A stretch of 64,000 bases of DNA from Rhodopirellula islandica (lineage in GTDB: Bacteria > Planctomycetota > Planctomycetia > Pirellulales > Pirellulaceae): NCBI RefSeq assembly GCF_001027925.1, contig NZ_LECT01000007.1, forward strand, positions 124,001 through 188,000. The letters run 5' to 3'. The notes under the pieces were generated by a model, which was not told the origin of the DNA, made no database searches, and worked only from the letters and a program-made list of their open reading frames with translations. The position numbers and the translations under genes were made by a program. This document shows positions 61,736-64,000 of this stretch, piece by piece. Position 1 is the stretch's first letter; each line of letters opens with the position of its first letter.

Positions 61736-63187
61736 TTACCGGGTCCAGATGATGCCGCCGGTGCCGGTGTGGAATCGGTTGCGGTCGTTGGCTTGCAGGT
61801 CGTAGTTGGCGTACAACGACAACGCTCCGTTGCGGTTGCCTTGCATGCCGACACCCAGCAGTGCCCAGTCGCGGCCCATGTCCAAACCGTTGGTTGCGAA
61901 ACTTGATCCGCTTTGCGTTCCCGTCACACTCGTTGATGGGTCCAAGAATTCGTGCATCCATGACGCACGAGCGTTCGGTGTCCAGCCCCAACCCAGCGGA
62001 CCGTGGAAGTGACGGCTGCCATAGAAGTTCGATCCGATCATGCTGCGAAGCGAATGGGCATCGACGTCGTCGATCGACGCGCCGCCGGATTCCACATGGT
62101 CGTCTTGATGTACCCAGACGTATTGCAGGGCAACATTGGGCTGGACCGTCACGCCACCGAGTGTGCGATTCCACCCTCGTTCCAGGTACGTGCCCGTTTG
62201 CACGCCGTCAAAGTTGCCGGTGATTCCACCGGTGCGAGACGTGTCGTAGTCATCGTAGTTTGCGTTGCCAGCCAGTGTGTAGTAGTTGCCTTCGTGGTCG
62301 TGGCGATGCAAGAACGCGCCGACCATGCCGCTGTTGACGTTGGCTTCCGAACCGGCATCGGTGTTGACGTTTTGATAGCCGTAGGCACCATAGAATCCAA
62401 CCATCGTGTGAGCGTCGACGTGGCGGAACAGTCCTAACTGAGTCCCGCCGCCGCCGTAGTCGAATCCCGACACACCGGCGTGACCATCGGCGCTACCGCC
62501 GACGCCGTAGCCTTGCATCCATCCACCCCATCCGCCGCGTGTCAGTGGCAAGCTGTGGTTGTTGATTTGACGGGCGGCACCCGTTTGATAGCTGACCTGA
62601 TCAACGGCTGGCTCTTCGTAACTGACCAAACGAATGGGTGCGTACTCACCGTCGGCGGTGCGGGGTGGAGGGGTCAGCGAGGCCAAGCCCATCGATCCGC
62701 CACCGCTGGTGTAGGTGCCCGCCATGTTGCGAACTTGACTGCTGAGCGATTGGAATTGGTAGCTCTGATTTTGGAACTGAGCCTGCGACGTGCTGCCGAG
62801 CAATTGCCCTGCTTCAAACGAGGCGAGAGCAAATATGAAGTCGATGGTAAAGTCACCTCCGAAACCAAAATGATCGTCCCATAAGAAGCTGTACATTCCG
62901 GGAGAAACCGTGTCAGGGCCTCCATGATCTAGCAGGTTACCACTTTCAGCAAACCAACTTTTACTCCAAAATTCACCTTCGCCATTCAGACGCGTGTAAA
63001 GCTCATCACCCGCATTGCTAACGTTGATGGCCGAGATTGACTCGCCTGCCCCCACGTTGACATCGACGATATCAAATTGGCCGTCGGCTTGCGTGATTCT
63101 GGTATTGGACGAGCTGATGATCGGGCCCGCTGCGTGTGCAGTGGTCACACACGCGATGAGAGCCCAGGTGGTTAAGTGCCGAAGCAT
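61736..63187 (-). CDS. Autotransporter-type outer membrane beta-barrel protein
   Basis: 483 aa. Signal peptide at 1-19 (HLTTWALIACVTTAHA). A short passenger (20-215) includes DGQFDIVDVNVGAGESISAI. The barrel starts near residue 225 with GGWMQGYGVGGSADGHAGVS then DYGGGGTQLGLFRH, alternating strands through VGFYGAYGYQNVNTDAGSEA, and ends ANYDLQANDRNRFHTGTGGI-IWTR. Its terminal aromatic/charged residue pattern is that of autotransporter barrels. It implies an outer membrane. A decayed relative lies directly upstream on the same strand. Confidence 0.85.
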   Translation of the reverse strand: MLRHLTTWALIACVTTAHAAGPIISSSNTRITQADGQFDIVDVNVGAGESISAINVSNAGDELYTRLNGEGEFWSKSWFAESGNLLDHGGPDTVSPGMYSFLWDDHFGFGGDFTIDFIFALASFEAGQLLGSTSQAQFQNQSYQFQSLSSQVRNMAGTYTSGGGSMGLASLTPPPRTADGEYAPIRLVSYEEPAVDQVSYQTGAARQINNHSLPLTRGGWGGWMQGYGVGGSADGHAGVSGFDYGGGGTQLGLFRHVDAHTMVGFYGAYGYQNVNTDAGSEANVNSGMVGAFLHRHDHEGNYYTLAGNANYDDYDTSRTGGITGNFDGVQTGTYLERGWNRTLGGVTVQPNVALQYVWVHQDDHVESGGASIDDVDAHSLRSMIGSNFYGSRHFHGPLGWGWTPNARASWMHEFLDPSTSVTGTQSGSSFATNGLDMGRDWALLGVGMQGNRNGALSLYANYDLQANDRNRFHTGTGGIIWTR

Positions 63188-63247
63188 GGTATTCTTCCTT
63201 TTTGAGTTTGATTGGTTGTTTGAGAATCTTCTTCCCTTCGACGGGGC

Positions 63248-63726
63248 TTACCAGACGTAGCTGACGGAGCCTGATCCGACGTGGAAGACTTGGTGATCGT
63301 TGAACTGTGCGTCGTCGTCGGCTCGCAGTTCCTAGCGGTCGCTCGGTCGAGCCGCGAAACCGCCAGCGGCGATCGCCCAGTCTCGACCCAGGTCCAAGCC
63401 GTTGGCCGTGGAGCCTGCCCCGCCCACGCCAGCGAACTGGGCATTGACGATGGCGCCCGTGTTGACGAAAAGAGCACCGCCAGCCCCAGCGTCTCCTCCG
63501 CCTCCTGCATAGCCATCGCCACCGTCACCGCCGTCGGCTCACCCCTCTTTCAGCGTCATGTTAGCGATCGTGACATCAGCCCCGGCACCATTGGAGCTTT
63601 CAATCGCGGCGCGCAGCGACCCGGCCCAGAATCATTGTGGTTGCTGACGTCAAAATCAGCGGCGTTGGCAGAAGGACTGGCGAAAATCGCCATCAACAAC
63701 GCAAGACGTGCGGTTCGTTTTTTCAT
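63248..63726 (-). pseudogene. Decayed, internally deleted autotransporter gene
   Basis: It begins MKKRTARLALLMAIFASPSA (signal), then ADFDVSNHNDSGPG. A one-base frameshift near 63618-63625 separates this from SLRAAIESSNGAGADVTIAN. In that frame a TGA (63541-63539) is followed by Gly-rich passenger-like sequence, then STANGLDLGRDWAIAGG and a TAG (63334-63332). The last part, HVGSGSVSYVW and a TAA, is the end of a barrel. NGLDLGRDWA matches NGLDMGRDWA in the intact gene next door. Most of the passenger and barrel are missing. Confidence 0.8.
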
Positions 63727-64000
63727 CACATGCAGCGGAATAAGCGTACACAGAGGCACGCCAAATCCCCCATCATCGCATTCATGCGATGTGCCCCTGG
63801 GTGATCTGCAACGTTTCAACAAGTCGCGATGGAAACCGCCGCCTTCACGGTTCCCAAGCACGCGACCGAGTGCCCCTCGTATGTCGTACATCGTCGCAAG
63901 CCGGCTCGTTCGATAATCGCCAGTGAACAAACGTCACAACTTGCCACTTGACGTATTTCCCAGCCGACCCGATTCTTTGCCGTCTAGCCTCAATGCGCTG
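63727..64000. other. Window edge, no supported gene
   Basis: Upstream of the decayed autotransporter gene. A GTG at 63923 on the plus strand opens a frame that stays open to the edge (26 codons), but it is too short to judge. Several ORFs in the minus strand only extend the pseudogene's frame. Confidence 0.4.

Noticed and set aside
63332-63541. In-frame TGA as selenocysteine in the autotransporter relic
   Set aside because: A frameshift and a further TAG in the same remnant point to decay.
63281-63916. 211-codon plus-strand frame at the right end
   Set aside because: It is antisense to the decayed autotransporter and has no independent support.

Overview
The window reads as a piece of a Rhodopirellula-type planctomycete chromosome. 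The signs are two DUF1559 proteins with prepilin-type N-termini, a DUF1570 HExxH protein, a type I sulfatase, Tat-exported sugar and redox enzymes, an orphan MfnB-like gene of the methanopterin-type C1 pathway, weak or absent Shine-Dalgarno sites, and many dispersed palindromic repeats between genes. I see no phage, no CRISPR array, no intact insertion sequence and no rRNA. There is one tRNA, tRNA-Gly(GCC).

Layout. 0-9 kb: start of an exported redoxin-like gene, inositol-monophosphatase-family gene, N-carbamoylputrescine amidase, bioD, a membrane-anchored LRR protein, RNase D, MfnB-like synthase, trigger factor and tRNA-Gly. 9-15 kb: a tight three-gene run (KAS III-like, AlgH-like, PPP phosphatase), glutamine-dependent NAD synthetase, rhodanese. 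14.6-19.5 kb: a secreted Cys-rich repeat protein, DUF1570, DUF1559, Dabb protein. 19.6-26.8 kb: LysR regulator followed by gltB and gltD. 27-33 kb: a NagB/PIG-L fusion and a ROK kinase (amino sugar use), an exported alpha/beta hydrolase and an AraC regulator. 33.9-39.8 kb: DUF1559 with a small lipoprotein, a Tat-exported phosphoesterase, a secreted beta-propeller-like protein, an ArsR regulator. 39.8-43.4 kb: a diadenylate-cyclase-domain protein, an epimerase, a 59-codon ORF and ribokinase. 43.9-49.9 kb: a type II secretion/type IV pilus-like set (barrel-less secretin-like protein, GspE, GspF). 50-54.3 kb: methionine aminopeptidase, a second DAC-domain protein, a membrane protein, shikimate kinase. 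54.9-61.4 kb: OsmC protein, sulfatase, FAD oxidoreductase and TIM-barrel protein, each separated by palindromic repeats. 61.7-63.7 kb: an autotransporter and, upstream of it, a decayed relative.

Working themes. Nitrogen assimilation (gltBD) sits behind a LysR regulator. Amino sugars and sulfated sugars seem to be used by exported sulfatase, hydrolase and oxidoreductase enzymes feeding cytoplasmic NagB/PIG-L, ROK and ribokinase. Two different DAC-domain proteins about 10 kb apart suggest more than one c-di-AMP-type signal input.

The most unusual layer is non-coding: at least four families of imperfect palindromes. Families A/B share the ends AAGCAGGTCGGCAGG and occur at about ten places; family C is a nested palindrome of up to about 340 bp; family D is a 24-bp-stem hairpin; a fourth group holds short CCCAGGCTCTGCCTGGG-type repeats. 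They lie between genes, sometimes abutting stop codons or creating false start codons.
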